Of a DNA stretch of 64,000 nucleotides, positions 8,780 to 17,064 are shown piece by piece (position 1 is the stretch's first letter; each line of letters starts with the position of its first letter). The stretch is from Pseudomonas sp. LP_7_YM (lineage in GTDB: Bacteria; Pseudomonadota; Gammaproteobacteria; Pseudomonadales; Pseudomonadaceae): NCBI RefSeq assembly GCF_004364435.1, contig NZ_SOCT01000005.1, forward strand, positions 1 to 64,000. The letters are read 5' to 3'. The notes below the pieces were generated by a model that saw only the letters and a list, made by a program, of their open reading frames with translations, was not told the origin of the DNA and ran no database searches. A program made the translations under genes and the position numbers.

Positions 8780-9597
8780 TGGGTGATGTCTGAGCCAATC
8801 CATTTCTCGGAAATTTTCGTCAGCGTGCCGTCTTTCTTGAGTTCGGCCAGCACCTGAGCGAGTTTGGCATCCCACTCGGGATCGCCTTTTTCCGTCGCCA
8901 CCACATTGGGCTCGGCGTAAAGCACGTTTCCGGTGATCTTGAAGCGGGGGTCGTGGGTGATTCGCTCCTTGGCCACCACCAGATTGGTCAGCACGGCATC
9001 CAGACGTTTGCCGCTCCCCAGCGCCAGGTCCTGGAACGTCACGTCGTCGGTCTCGTAGGGCACGGCCTGGGCCTGATCGAACGGGTAATCGATGTGGGTG
9101 TTTTCGGCGCCTTCTATGACCAGATCCTTGTTCACATAAGCTTCATAGGTGGAAGCGCTGCCGACACCGATCTTCTTGCCGGAAAAGTCCGCCGCGCTTT
9201 TGATGGCGCTGTCTTTGGCATTGACCACGATCACGGCGGGGGAGGCGTAATACTCGGCCGGAAAGTTGAACACCTGCCCCCGGGCGGCGCTAGGGGTCAT
9301 GGAACAGATGCAGACGTCATAGCGGCCTTGCCAGTGTCCGGCAGCGGTCACCTCCCATGAAGGCGTTTCCAGCTTAAGCTCGACCCCCAGTTTGCTCGCG
9401 ACGGCGTTGGCGACATCCACATCAAAGCCATCAAGCTGATTCTGATCATTGAGGAAAGAGAAGGGCGGGTAACTTTCCATCAATACATTGACCAACTGGT
9501 GCTTCTGATTGATTCGATCCAGGGTTGCGCCTGCAAATACACTGGCGCTTGCAAGAGTCAGAATGAGACTTAAGGAAAGGAATGTTGGGAATTTCAT
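8776..9597 (-). CDS. Periplasmic amino-acid-binding protein (family 3)
   Basis: A 273-residue solute receptor. A signal peptide covers about residues 1-22 (MKFPTFLSLSLILTLASASVFAGA). The mature part carries the family-3 signature GFDVDVANAVASKLGVELKLETPSW and ends ...LTKISEKWIGSDI. It would deliver a polar amino acid or sulfur-containing amino acid to the downstream permease. Coupled by a four-base overlap to the permease and followed by a flavin monooxygenase, it heads an uptake-plus-oxidation operon. The ligand is not predictable from sequence. Confidence 0.9.
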   Translation of the reverse strand: MKFPTFLSLSLILTLASASVFAGATLDRINQKHQLVNVLMESYPPFSFLNDQNQLDGFDVDVANAVASKLGVELKLETPSWEVTAAGHWQGRYDVCICSMTPSAARGQVFNFPAEYYASPAVIVVNAKDSAIKSAADFSGKKIGVGSASTYEAYVNKDLVIEGAENTHIDYPFDQAQAVPYETDDVTFQDLALGSGKRLDAVLTNLVVAKERITHDPRFKITGNVLYAEPNVVATEKGDPEWDAKLAQVLAELKKDGTLTKISEKWIGSDITQ

Positions 9598-9817
9598 GGC
9601 GCCACCTGAACAGAGTCAAGCGGGCGAGTTTATATATTGTCAGGAAACATATAAGGCGATTTTCTATTGTTTTTTGGAATAAGCATGCATGCTCAAGTTA
9701 TATGATTATTCAGAGTGTTTCTGCAGCAACAGCGCTTGAACAGTTAGGCCCATTATGCAGCAGTTGTTTATTCAAACTTCATGCGCTAAGTGATAACGGC
9801 TCAATACCCGGCTGCAC

Positions 9818-11323
9818 TTACTCTGCCTGATACGCAACGTTGAATTTCGCCTCAGGGTGTGCCGCCTGATAAGCCTTCATGGTCATGCGTAAGCGGTGTG
9901 CCGATTCACTGTCCGTCGCGTAGAACGCCACTGTGTCGAGCGCTGCGGCGATTTTCGGCACGGTCAATTGCAGGTCGGCCACCTTGATCCAGTTTGTAGG
10001 GTGCTGTGTGAACCAGTCGTCGTAGACGAAGGCGTAATGCACATTCTTCTTGTCCATCAAGGTCTGAATCCATTCGGGACCGCTCTGGGACTTGCGCAGT
10101 TTCAGCGCTTCAAGGCTGCCCAGGCCCCAAAGATCCAGCACATAACGCTGACTGTTGAGCGCCACGAGTCCCAGGTCGTTGACCGCCACCGGCTGGTCCA
10201 ATTCGCTGGCGATCATCGCCAGCGCGTATTGCTGGTTATGGATGGCCCGAGCCGCGAGCGGCGTGCTGAATGTGGCGTACACCAGGGGCGCGAACGCCAG
10301 CGGCAACAGCCCGAATATCAAGGCGACCGAACCTGGCTTGAGGCTGGTCAGTGCCCAGTGCAGAAAAAACACCCCGAGGAAGCTCAGCCAATAAATTTCA
10401 TAGCGTCCGTACCAGCCGTATTTGCCCAGCAACACGTGCAGCGCCGTTACGCTGACGAGCAGCATCACCAGCGCCCGGCGCTGGATAAAAAATCCACACA
10501 TCACCAGCATCAGCACAATGACCCAGCCGTACTTCTCGAACTGGCTGATGGCATTGAGCACGATGGATTTGATGCCGGACGTATCGGATTTAGCGATCAC
10601 CGATGACGGCAGCCAACCCATGCCGATATGGTCCAGAAACAGTGAAAAGCCGGTGACCAGCAAGACGATGACCGCACCGCACACCTGAGCGCGAATAGCA
10701 TCACCTTTGATCAGCAGGTAAAGCAGCACGGGCATCGATATCGCCAGCCCCTCGTAACGAACCAGCGGCAGCAATACGATTGCGCCATAGACCAGTGAAG
10801 TGACGGGGTAACCGCGGAATTCCTTGTCCACCACGGCCTTGGCGATAGCGATGGTAAGGAACACCTGCAGGCAATGTTCCATGCCGTTGAAGATAAGGCC
10901 GTAGAAATTGGTCGCCAGTAGCCAGCCAACCAATATCAATATTTTTGGCCAGACGCTGACGCCCTGAAGCATCTGTAGCAGCAGGCGGAACGTGAAGAAG
11001 GAGAAGATCAGGTTCAGGACCAGCGGCACCTTGTACATCGCCGTGCCAAGGAAGCCGAATGGCGCCAGGATAAACGGCCAGAGGATGCTCGATGAAGGGG
11101 CTGAGAACTCTGTAGGGTTAATGCCGTAATGACCGTTGAATATCTGTCGTGCCAGCGTCAGATGGATATAAGGGTCATCCAGGGTGTAGAAAAACTCTCC
11201 GCCGTTGAGGGCCGCCACCGACAGCATCAATACCAGCAGCGGAGCGAAAAACAGTACGCAGGTAATGCCTCGGTCCGACAGCCATGTCTGTGCGGGAAGC
11301 GAGGTGAGGGTAGTTGAATCCAT
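9818..11323 (-). CDS. Polytopic membrane protein, possible glycosyltransferase of the GT-C type
   Basis: A ~501-residue protein with roughly ten or more hydrophobic segments. An acidic pair sits in the first periplasmic loop (FFYTLDDPYIHLTLARQIF), which resembles the catalytic loop of polyprenyl-phosphate-dependent GT-C transferases, and a soluble C-terminal domain of ~130 residues follows. I do not recognise a named family. The start at 11323 (MDSTTLTSLPAQ) is chosen because it precedes the first membrane helix; a longer open frame exists upstream but begins with unlikely sequence. It stands alone between a transport operon and a regulator gene, with no sugar-nucleotide or polysaccharide genes beside it. 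Confidence 0.65.
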   Translation of the reverse strand: MDSTTLTSLPAQTWLSDRGITCVLFFAPLLVLMLSVAALNGGEFFYTLDDPYIHLTLARQIFNGHYGINPTEFSAPSSSILWPFILAPFGFLGTAMYKVPLVLNLIFSFFTFRLLLQMLQGVSVWPKILILVGWLLATNFYGLIFNGMEHCLQVFLTIAIAKAVVDKEFRGYPVTSLVYGAIVLLPLVRYEGLAISMPVLLYLLIKGDAIRAQVCGAVIVLLVTGFSLFLDHIGMGWLPSSVIAKSDTSGIKSIVLNAISQFEKYGWVIVLMLVMCGFFIQRRALVMLLVSVTALHVLLGKYGWYGRYEIYWLSFLGVFFLHWALTSLKPGSVALIFGLLPLAFAPLVYATFSTPLAARAIHNQQYALAMIASELDQPVAVNDLGLVALNSQRYVLDLWGLGSLEALKLRKSQSGPEWIQTLMDKKNVHYAFVYDDWFTQHPTNWIKVADLQLTVPKIAAALDTVAFYATDSESAHRLRMTMKAYQAAHPEAKFNVAYQAE

Positions 11324-11489
11324 AGCGATGGCACCTGGGTGCGTCCATGACGGACGCACTATAAGCACAGGCATGTCTGAACCGATCATCGCAAATGCTG
11401 ATGCCCCGCTCTGAAGGCGCTGGCGAGGCGGCGCCATAAATCCAGCAGCAGGGTCAGGTGAGGCGGTGGCTCATTGTATTTGGCATGAT

Positions 11490-12422
11490 TCACGCCACCT
11501 TGTGCCCGGAGTCGACCTCTCGAAGATGACCCTTGGCAGTCTTGCCTGCCTGCTGCACCGCCCATTTCATGAATTCGACAATTGCCCACTCTTCGCGCCG
11601 CTCCCTGGCGCAGTACACGAAGTAATCGAATTTCAGCTCGCAGGTGCTGTTGGTCACTTGCACCAGGCGCTTGGAACGCAGGGCCTCGCAGGCAAAAACA
11701 TTATTGACCAGGGCAATACCCTGACCGGCGCAGGCTGCACTTATCAACAGGGATTCATCGCCGTAGCTGGCCCCCTGAATCATCTTGCGGTTACCCATAC
11801 CGAAAGCATTCATCCACACCTTCCAGTAATTGCGTTCGGTGTCCTGCAGCAGTGGATAAGTCAGGCAGTCCTGTGGGCTTTCAATGCTGCGCTGCTTGGC
11901 GAGCAGGTTGGGGCTGCACACCGGGATCAGATAGGAGGACCACAAGCGGGCTGCATGGTTGTCAGGACTGGCGGCCATCTCTCGCTGGATCGAGATATCC
12001 ACATGACCATGCTTGAGGTCGGACAGGCCATTGCAGATCTGGATCGATATTTCAATGGTCGGGCAGCGTTCCTTAAAGTCTCCCAGCGCCGGAATCAGCC
12101 AGGAGCTGGCGATGGTGGACGTGGTGCTGATGACCAGCCGGGTCTGCCGAGGCTGTTTGAGCGCTGCGCCGGACCAGGCTTTTTCGATGACATCGAAAGT
12201 ACCGGACAGCTCATCGAACAGGACGCGGCCGCTGGCGGTCAGCTGGATCCCCTTGGCGTCGCGCTCGAACAGGCGCTTGCCAGTCTGATCCTCCAGCCCT
12301 TTGATCTGCTGGCTGATCGCTGCGGGCGACACACACAGGTGATCTGCGGCGCGCTTCATACTGCCGACCTTGCACACCTCGACGAAGGTGCGAAGGGCAA
12401 TCAACGGGATCGCTCTGCTCAT
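11490..12422 (-). CDS. LysR-family regulator, GcvA type
   Basis: A 310-residue LysR regulator. The N-terminal HTH contains GSMKRAADHLCVSPAAISQQIKGLEDQTGKRLFERDAKGIQLTASG, which places it with GcvA/AmpR-like members. It is encoded on the minus strand behind the EamA transporter gene, with about 200 bases between them. Together with the second GcvA-type regulator at 13709 it flanks the transporter, so it may help to control export of, or resistance to, the product of the 15-24 kb biosynthetic operon. That link is positional only. Confidence 0.88.
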   Translation of the reverse strand: MSRAIPLIALRTFVEVCKVGSMKRAADHLCVSPAAISQQIKGLEDQTGKRLFERDAKGIQLTASGRVLFDELSGTFDVIEKAWSGAALKQPRQTRLVISTTSTIASSWLIPALGDFKERCPTIEISIQICNGLSDLKHGHVDISIQREMAASPDNHAARLWSSYLIPVCSPNLLAKQRSIESPQDCLTYPLLQDTERNYWKVWMNAFGMGNRKMIQGASYGDESLLISAACAGQGIALVNNVFACEALRSKRLVQVTNSTCELKFDYFVYCARERREEWAIVEFMKWAVQQAGKTAKGHLREVDSGHKVA

Positions 12423-12625
12423 GGTGCATACTCCGCCCAGATGCCACGGCCAGCGGGCTCAAGGGTGAATGCGTCTGTAGGTATGGCCATCTCGGTGCTT
12501 CCAAAAGCCTGTTTTGTGCCACGCCCGTTAAGCCGCTTGGCAAAAGCCGGGTACAGCCGGGCCCGGTCCGGTAATCGCTACCGGACGCTGAAGTCGTGAA
12601 GTCAGCTGTGGATATCGGGGGCGAA

Positions 12626-13549
12626 TCAGTGGGTCGCAGCAGGGTCGTGCTTCTGCGGCGCAGCTTTGGGTGCGCTTTTGCTCAGTACAAACCACACCGC
12701 CAGGCAGATCAGGCCGCCGCCGTATAGATGGCCGACTGACAGATGCTCATCGAGAAACATCACGCCCCACAGCACGCCGAATGGCGGGATCAGAAAGGTC
12801 ACCGTCAACGAACGAACCGGGCCGATATCAGCGATCAGGCGGAAATACAGGATGTAGGCGCAAGCGGTGCAGACAAAGCCTAACGCCGCCAGCGATAACC
12901 AGACACCGGCATTGCCCCAACTGGCGGGTGGACTGACTGCCGCCGACACCCCGAAGAAGGGCATGAGGAACAACGTGGCACCCATCTGGCTGCCGAATGC
13001 GACAAGCTTGGCATCAAGCCCGCCATTGTCGGCGATCCACTGACGGGTGAGAAACCCTGCTGCGCCGTAGCAACTGGTCGCGACCAGACAGGCCAGGGCA
13101 CCCATCACCACTGTGCTGGTGAAGGTCACCGGGCCCGTGGCGGTCAGCAATGTTATCCCCAGCAGCCCGATCAAAACGCCTGCAGCTTTTTTCCGCGTCA
13201 GCGAGTCGTTGAAAAACATCGAGCCAATCAACACACCCATCAACGGCGTTGTAGCGTTGAGAATGGCGGAATACCCGGCAGGTAACATCAAGGCCGCCAT
13301 GCTGTACATGAGAAAAGGTATGCCGGAGTTGATGACCCCCAATATCAGGGTGGCTTTGAATTTGCCTTGAAAGTCGTGATGGGTTTTAAGAATGGCCAAT
13401 ATCACTAACAAACCGATGGCTCCCAAAAGTACGCGGAAGAATGCGGTCGGCAGTGCACCTAATACTGGAGCCGCTATGCGCATGAATAGAAAACTTGCAC
13501 CCCATATCGCGGCGAGCAGAAGTAATCGAACATAGTCAGATGGGCGCAT
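12626..13549 (-). CDS. EamA/DMT-family transporter, candidate exporter of the cluster product
   Basis: A 307-residue drug/metabolite transporter with about ten hydrophobic helices in two EamA repeats: the first from WGASFLFMRIAAPVLGALP, the second ending with the family motif LTVTFLIPPFGVLWGVMFLDE. DMT proteins export amino acids and small metabolites from the cytoplasm. It is divergent from the LysR gene at 13709 with a 159-base shared region holding a TCTAA-N6-TTAGA palindrome. Lying between two LysR genes and next to an amino-acid-derived biosynthetic operon, it is a plausible efflux or self-protection component, but its substrate is unproven. Confidence 0.87.
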   Translation of the reverse strand: MRPSDYVRLLLLAAIWGASFLFMRIAAPVLGALPTAFFRVLLGAIGLLVILAILKTHHDFQGKFKATLILGVINSGIPFLMYSMAALMLPAGYSAILNATTPLMGVLIGSMFFNDSLTRKKAAGVLIGLLGITLLTATGPVTFTSTVVMGALACLVATSCYGAAGFLTRQWIADNGGLDAKLVAFGSQMGATLFLMPFFGVSAAVSPPASWGNAGVWLSLAALGFVCTACAYILYFRLIADIGPVRSLTVTFLIPPFGVLWGVMFLDEHLSVGHLYGGGLICLAVWFVLSKSAPKAAPQKHDPAATH

Positions 13550-13671
13550 GGCACTTCCTTATTCCAGATCCAGTGCTTTTAATGGATCGACTCTGAACAT
13601 CTCGATTGACGCTCGTCGAGCCGCGGTGTGATGATTTGAGCAGTCTCTAAAGCCTTGCTCAAGCGAGCTTT

Positions 13672-13699
13672 TCTAACGCACATTAGATTTTCTTAACTG
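13672..13699. promoter_or_regulatory. Candidate LysR operator between EamA and LysR genes
   Basis: TCTAA-CGCACA-TTAGA (13672-13687) is an inverted repeat of the T-N11-A kind bound by LysR proteins, and CTAAT/ATTAG is the core recognised by GcvA relatives. It is followed by CTTAACTG (13692-13699), the same 8-mer that forms the arms of the palindrome in front of the cupin operon. The LysR start is at 13709. Confidence 0.55.
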
Positions 13700-13708
13700 A
13701 GGAACGGC

Positions 13709-14617
13709 ATGAAATTCCCGCCCCTGTACGCCTTGTTGTGTTTTGAAGCGACAGGGCGCCACGCCAGCATGAAAAGCGCGGCGGGCGAGCTGTTCGTTAC
13801 ACCGGCAGCGATCAGCCAGCAGATCGCCAAGCTGGAAAAGGCGGTCGGGGTCACGCTGTTCATTCGCAATACCAAGCGTCTGGAGCTGACACCTGAAGGC
13901 AAGATTTACCTGCGCGCCATCCGCCCTGCGCTGGGCCAGATTTCCGATGCCACCCAGCGCCTGATGAGCGACAACGGCCCCAATACCATCACAGTCAGTT
14001 GCACCAGTGGCTTTGCGATGCAGTGGTTGTTGCCGCGCTTGCCGGACTTCCAAGCGATCTGTCCGGGCATCGAAGTGCTGATCAGCACCACCAACCGACT
14101 GGTGGACCTGTTGGGCGATGGCGTGGACTTCGCCGTCCGTCATGGACTGGGCCGCTATCCAGGTCTGGAAGTCGAGATGCTCATCAACGACCGCCTGCAG
14201 CCGGTGTGCGTGCCGAGCCTGCTACCGGATTCGCGCTACCTGTCCTCGCCGATCGATCTCAAGAACTACAACCTGTTGCACGACGAACACCGCGAAGACT
14301 GGGCGTTGTGGCTCAGGGCCGTGGGTATCGAAGACGCCGAGGCCGCTGTGCACCGGGGCTCGGTGTTCGTAGATTCCAACGGCGTGATTGAAGCAGCGTT
14401 GGCGGGTAGGGGCATCGCGCTGGTGCGGCGTTCGCTGATTCGCGAAGAACTTGCCTGCGGGCGTTTGGTCGTGCCGTTCCGCGCCACCATCGATACGCCC
14501 ATTGCGTATTACCTGGTGTATGACGAAACGGCCATATTGCCCAAATCCAGCCGCCAGTTCCGCGACTGGCTGGTAGCACAGGCGGTCTCGAGCCAGCGGG
14601 AGTTCACCACGCGCTAG
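13709..14617 (+). CDS. LysR-family regulator, GcvA type; candidate cluster regulator
   Basis: A 302-residue LysR regulator. The HTH has ASMKSAAGELFVTPAAISQQIAKLEKAVGVTLFIRNTKRLELTPEG and the effector domain holds CTSGFAMQWLLPRLPDF and DFAVRHGLGRYPGLEVE, both typical of GcvA-like members. It is divergent from the EamA transporter and upstream of, and parallel to, the eight-gene biosynthetic operon, from which it is separated by 481 bases. A motif CTTAACTG just upstream of its own start recurs as an inverted repeat before the operon, suggesting that it controls itself and the operon. GAGG lies 8 bases before the ATG. Confidence 0.9.
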   Translation: MKFPPLYALLCFEATGRHASMKSAAGELFVTPAAISQQIAKLEKAVGVTLFIRNTKRLELTPEGKIYLRAIRPALGQISDATQRLMSDNGPNTITVSCTSGFAMQWLLPRLPDFQAICPGIEVLISTTNRLVDLLGDGVDFAVRHGLGRYPGLEVEMLINDRLQPVCVPSLLPDSRYLSSPIDLKNYNLLHDEHREDWALWLRAVGIEDAEAAVHRGSVFVDSNGVIEAALAGRGIALVRRSLIREELACGRLVVPFRATIDTPIAYYLVYDETAILPKSSRQFRDWLVAQAVSSQREFTTR

Positions 14618-14688
14618 TTCGGCTTAACAAGCGCTGCTCCTACAGGGAAGCGACGAAACTGCATTTTTTCAATCAGTCACTGCACTTT

Positions 14689-14714
14689 CTGTAAGAGCGA
14701 ATTCATTCGCGAAA
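14689..14714. repeat. REP-like extragenic palindrome
   Basis: The sequence CTGTAAGAGCGAATTCATTCGCG resembles the common Pseudomonas intergenic repeat with a TGTAGGAGCGAATTCATTCGCG core. GCGAAT pairs with ATTCGC to form a short stem. Related copies in the window are at 45279-45305 and 49643-49670. Confidence 0.7.
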
Positions 14715-14944
14715 AAGGGTGCAGGCGACACAGACGTATCGATGGTCCTAGCCCTTTGCAATCACTTCGCTTCAGCAGACCCGGCCTGCATACGGATACA
14801 ACGTCATCCTCAAAACTGCCCATCTGTATGCTTTAACGGCATCTAAACCATGACAGTTAAGTCCTGCTTCAGTGTTAAATGAGCCAACTAATTAGCGGTA
14901 AAGCGCACTTAAATTTCTGATAAATATGGCGATTAAGCTAACTT

Positions 14945-14965
14945 CAGTTAAGGCAAACTTAACTG
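14945..14965. promoter_or_regulatory. Palindromic operator candidate before the hydrazine-type operon
   Basis: CAGTTAAG-GCAAA-CTTAACTG is a perfect inverted repeat with 8-bp arms and a 5-bp spacer. A further direct copy of the arm, CAGTTAAG, lies at 14854-14861, and CTTAACTG occurs upstream of the LysR gene at 13692. The distance to the cupin start is 133 bases, suitable for an activator site. The binding protein is inferred to be the LysR regulator at 13709. Confidence 0.6.
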
Positions 14966-15098
14966 GTAATTGCATATTTCTTGTTTGCTCCCTTTGCCGA
15001 TTTTCTTCAGCTTATCCCTCCACTCAACGGCGTCTACAGGCATTGGCCAGCGTCGGTCATACAACGAGCAGAGATGCTCCGGGCTGAAGGTGAACTTC

Positions 15099-15542
15099 AT
15101 GGCAGATTTTCAAATTTTTCGCCCTATGGCGTGGGACAAACTGGTTCATGAGTACGACCTGGACGGGTCCAGGCTTCTGCCCTGGGACGGTTATCCAACG
15201 CCCATTGGCGGCGGTTGGTGCGTGGTCCGTCCAGGCACCCAGTCACTGTCCCACACCCAGATCGATCAAGAGTTCTTCATCGGTATCAAAGGCACCGCCA
15301 AGTTGGTCGTAGGGGACCAGACGTACCCTTTCGCCATCGGCGACATCGCCGCCATCCCGAAGCACACCGATCATTACGTGCTGAACGACTCCGATGAAGA
15401 CTTCCATTTCTATGTGGTCTGGTGGGATCGCGACTCAGCCAATCGTTTCCTCGATGAAGACGCTCAGCAAGCGATGGCGCTGAACGAGTTTGCCCTGCAG
15501 AAAGCGACGATTCATGACGTGTCCGATCAGAGGGCCTCGTAA
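15099..15542 (+). CDS. Cupin protein, putative hydrazine synthetase subunit
   Basis: A 147-residue single cupin domain. Metal-binding motif 1 is around SHTQIDQEFFIGIKG (His and Glu ligands) and motif 2 around PKHTDHYVLND (His). It is the first gene of the operon and its TAA overlaps the ATG of the MetRS-like gene (TAATG). In s56-p1 (Spb40), pyrazomycin (PyrN) and triacsin (Tri28) biosynthesis a cupin is fused to a MetRS-like domain and joins an N-hydroxylated amine to an amino acid through an N-N bond. Here the same two parts are separate but coupled. The start at 15099 (MADFQIFRP) is chosen for the AAGGTG 7 bases upstream; the longer open frame has an implausible N terminus. Confidence 0.8.
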   Translation: MADFQIFRPMAWDKLVHEYDLDGSRLLPWDGYPTPIGGGWCVVRPGTQSLSHTQIDQEFFIGIKGTAKLVVGDQTYPFAIGDIAAIPKHTDHYVLNDSDEDFHFYVVWWDRDSANRFLDEDAQQAMALNEFALQKATIHDVSDQRAS

Positions 15543-17050
15543 TGAGCAAGCTTTTGGTCACCATCACGCCTCCCACGCCGAACGGTGATCTGCATATCGG
15601 GCACATGGCAGGTCCTTTTCTGGCTGCCGACGTTTACGCTCGCGCGCAACGTCAACGCGGGCACGACTGCACACTGGTGTCGTACTCGGACGACTACCAG
15701 TCATACATGCTGCGCCGCGCAATCGAGCTGGATCGGGCGCCGCAGGAACTGGCGCTGGAGAACACCGACAAGATCAATGACACCCTGAAAAAGATGGGCA
15801 TCGAAGTCGACTTCTGGATGCGCCCTTATCGAAACAAATACTTTAAGCAGGCCGTTGAGGAAACCTACGAATCCGCCGTAAAGGCGGGAGCCATTTACAA
15901 GAAAGTCAGCCAGGAGCCCTATTGCGAACACTGCGACAAGTGGGGGTATGAAGCGTTTGGGCGAGGCAATTGCGATTACTGCGGTTCGGATTCCGACGCC
16001 AGCCAGTGCGAAGAATGCGCCCACACCCCCAATGCTTCGAAGATGACCGAGTTCCGCTGCAAACTGTGCTCGTCAAAAATGATCTGGCGGCCGGTAGAGC
16101 GCGAGTTCCTGGCGCTCTCCAACTTCCGCAACTCTCTTAAAACCACGTTCGAGCATATGCCGCTGCGGCCTTTCATTCGCCGCTTCCTCAACGAGGAATT
16201 CGAGATCGGCCCGCTGGACTGGGGAATTACCCGTCCTCATGACGGCGGGCTGGACCTCAAGCCCGACGGCAGTCGGCGCATCCACACCTGGTTCATGGGC
16301 CTGTCGGGGTATCTGGGCGCGTTCAACGAATACCTCAACGAGTACAAGCATGCGCCGTGGGAGTACGACGAGTATTGCCGTTCAGGCAAGGGCCGGCTCG
16401 TGCATTTCCTCGGTTATGACTGCGCCTTCAGCCACATGATGGTGTACCCGGCGCTGCTGCAAACGATGCACGGCTATCACATGCGCCAGACCTTCTACAC
16501 CAACCAGTTCCTGACGTTGAACGGCAAGAACCTCTCCACCAGTCGCAACTACGCGATCTGGGCGCGGGATCTGGTGGCCCAAGCCTGCACCGACAGCGCG
16601 CGCTTTTACCTTGCGTTGATCGCTCCCGAGCAGGACACCGATGACTTCGACGTAGATAAATTCGCCGCCTGGCGCAAGGAAACCTTCAGCGAGGTGCTGG
16701 TCAAGCTGGCGGCTCAGGCCGAGCGCGAGCGGATCCACGGCGACAGCCTGAAGGTCGCCTCGGCGGATGCCGCCGCGATCAAGATCCTCGTCGCTCGCTG
16801 GTTCGAGGTGACCTCGGTGGATCACTTCAGCATGAAAGGTCTGGCGGTGCTGCTCTGCGACGTGATCAACGCCGCCCGTGATCGCCAACTGCTCGGCAAG
16901 CGAATCCTGCCTTACATGGCGCTGATCGGGGCGATTGGCGCGCCTGTGTTCCCGGATCTGGCCAAGCAGATCCTGCGCTACTGCCGCTTCACTGAAAACG
17001 AAGTGTTCCAGCAATTGGTGTACGTCAGCGCCGTTGAGTACGAAATCTGA
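15542..17050 (+). CDS. Methionyl-tRNA-synthetase-like protein, putative hydrazine (N-N bond) synthetase subunit
   Basis: A 502-residue class I aaRS-fold protein closest to MetRS. HIGH is intact at residues 18-21. The Zn-knuckle insert has four CxxC pairs (128/131, 144/147, 156/159, 173/176). The KMSKS loop is degenerate: GKNLSTSRN at about 328-336, with both KMSKS lysines replaced. It lies among biosynthetic genes and is therefore unlikely to be the housekeeping MetRS. The fused relatives Spb40/PyrN use ATP to activate an amino acid as an ester with an N-hydroxylated amine, which then rearranges to a hydrazine with help from the cupin. By analogy this protein would activate the alpha-amino acid partner (glycine in the known cases). 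Substrate identity is not visible. It overlaps the cupin gene by one base. Confidence 0.85.
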   Translation: MSKLLVTITPPTPNGDLHIGHMAGPFLAADVYARAQRQRGHDCTLVSYSDDYQSYMLRRAIELDRAPQELALENTDKINDTLKKMGIEVDFWMRPYRNKYFKQAVEETYESAVKAGAIYKKVSQEPYCEHCDKWGYEAFGRGNCDYCGSDSDASQCEECAHTPNASKMTEFRCKLCSSKMIWRPVEREFLALSNFRNSLKTTFEHMPLRPFIRRFLNEEFEIGPLDWGITRPHDGGLDLKPDGSRRIHTWFMGLSGYLGAFNEYLNEYKHAPWEYDEYCRSGKGRLVHFLGYDCAFSHMMVYPALLQTMHGYHMRQTFYTNQFLTLNGKNLSTSRNYAIWARDLVAQACTDSARFYLALIAPEQDTDDFDVDKFAAWRKETFSEVLVKLAAQAERERIHGDSLKVASADAAAIKILVARWFEVTSVDHFSMKGLAVLLCDVINAARDRQLLGKRILPYMALIGAIGAPVFPDLAKQILRYCRFTENEVFQQLVYVSAVEYEI

Positions 17051-17064
17051 GCAGGGAGACGCTG

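Larger units (their letters stand above)
14618..15098. other. Intergenic promoter region of the biosynthetic operon
   Basis: No gene was found in these 481 bases. The first part holds two REP-like pieces (around 14629-14646 and 14689-14714). From about 14820 the sequence becomes AT-rich and contains several TTAA-centred elements and the palindrome at 14945-14965. It probably carries the operon promoter. Confidence 0.6.
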
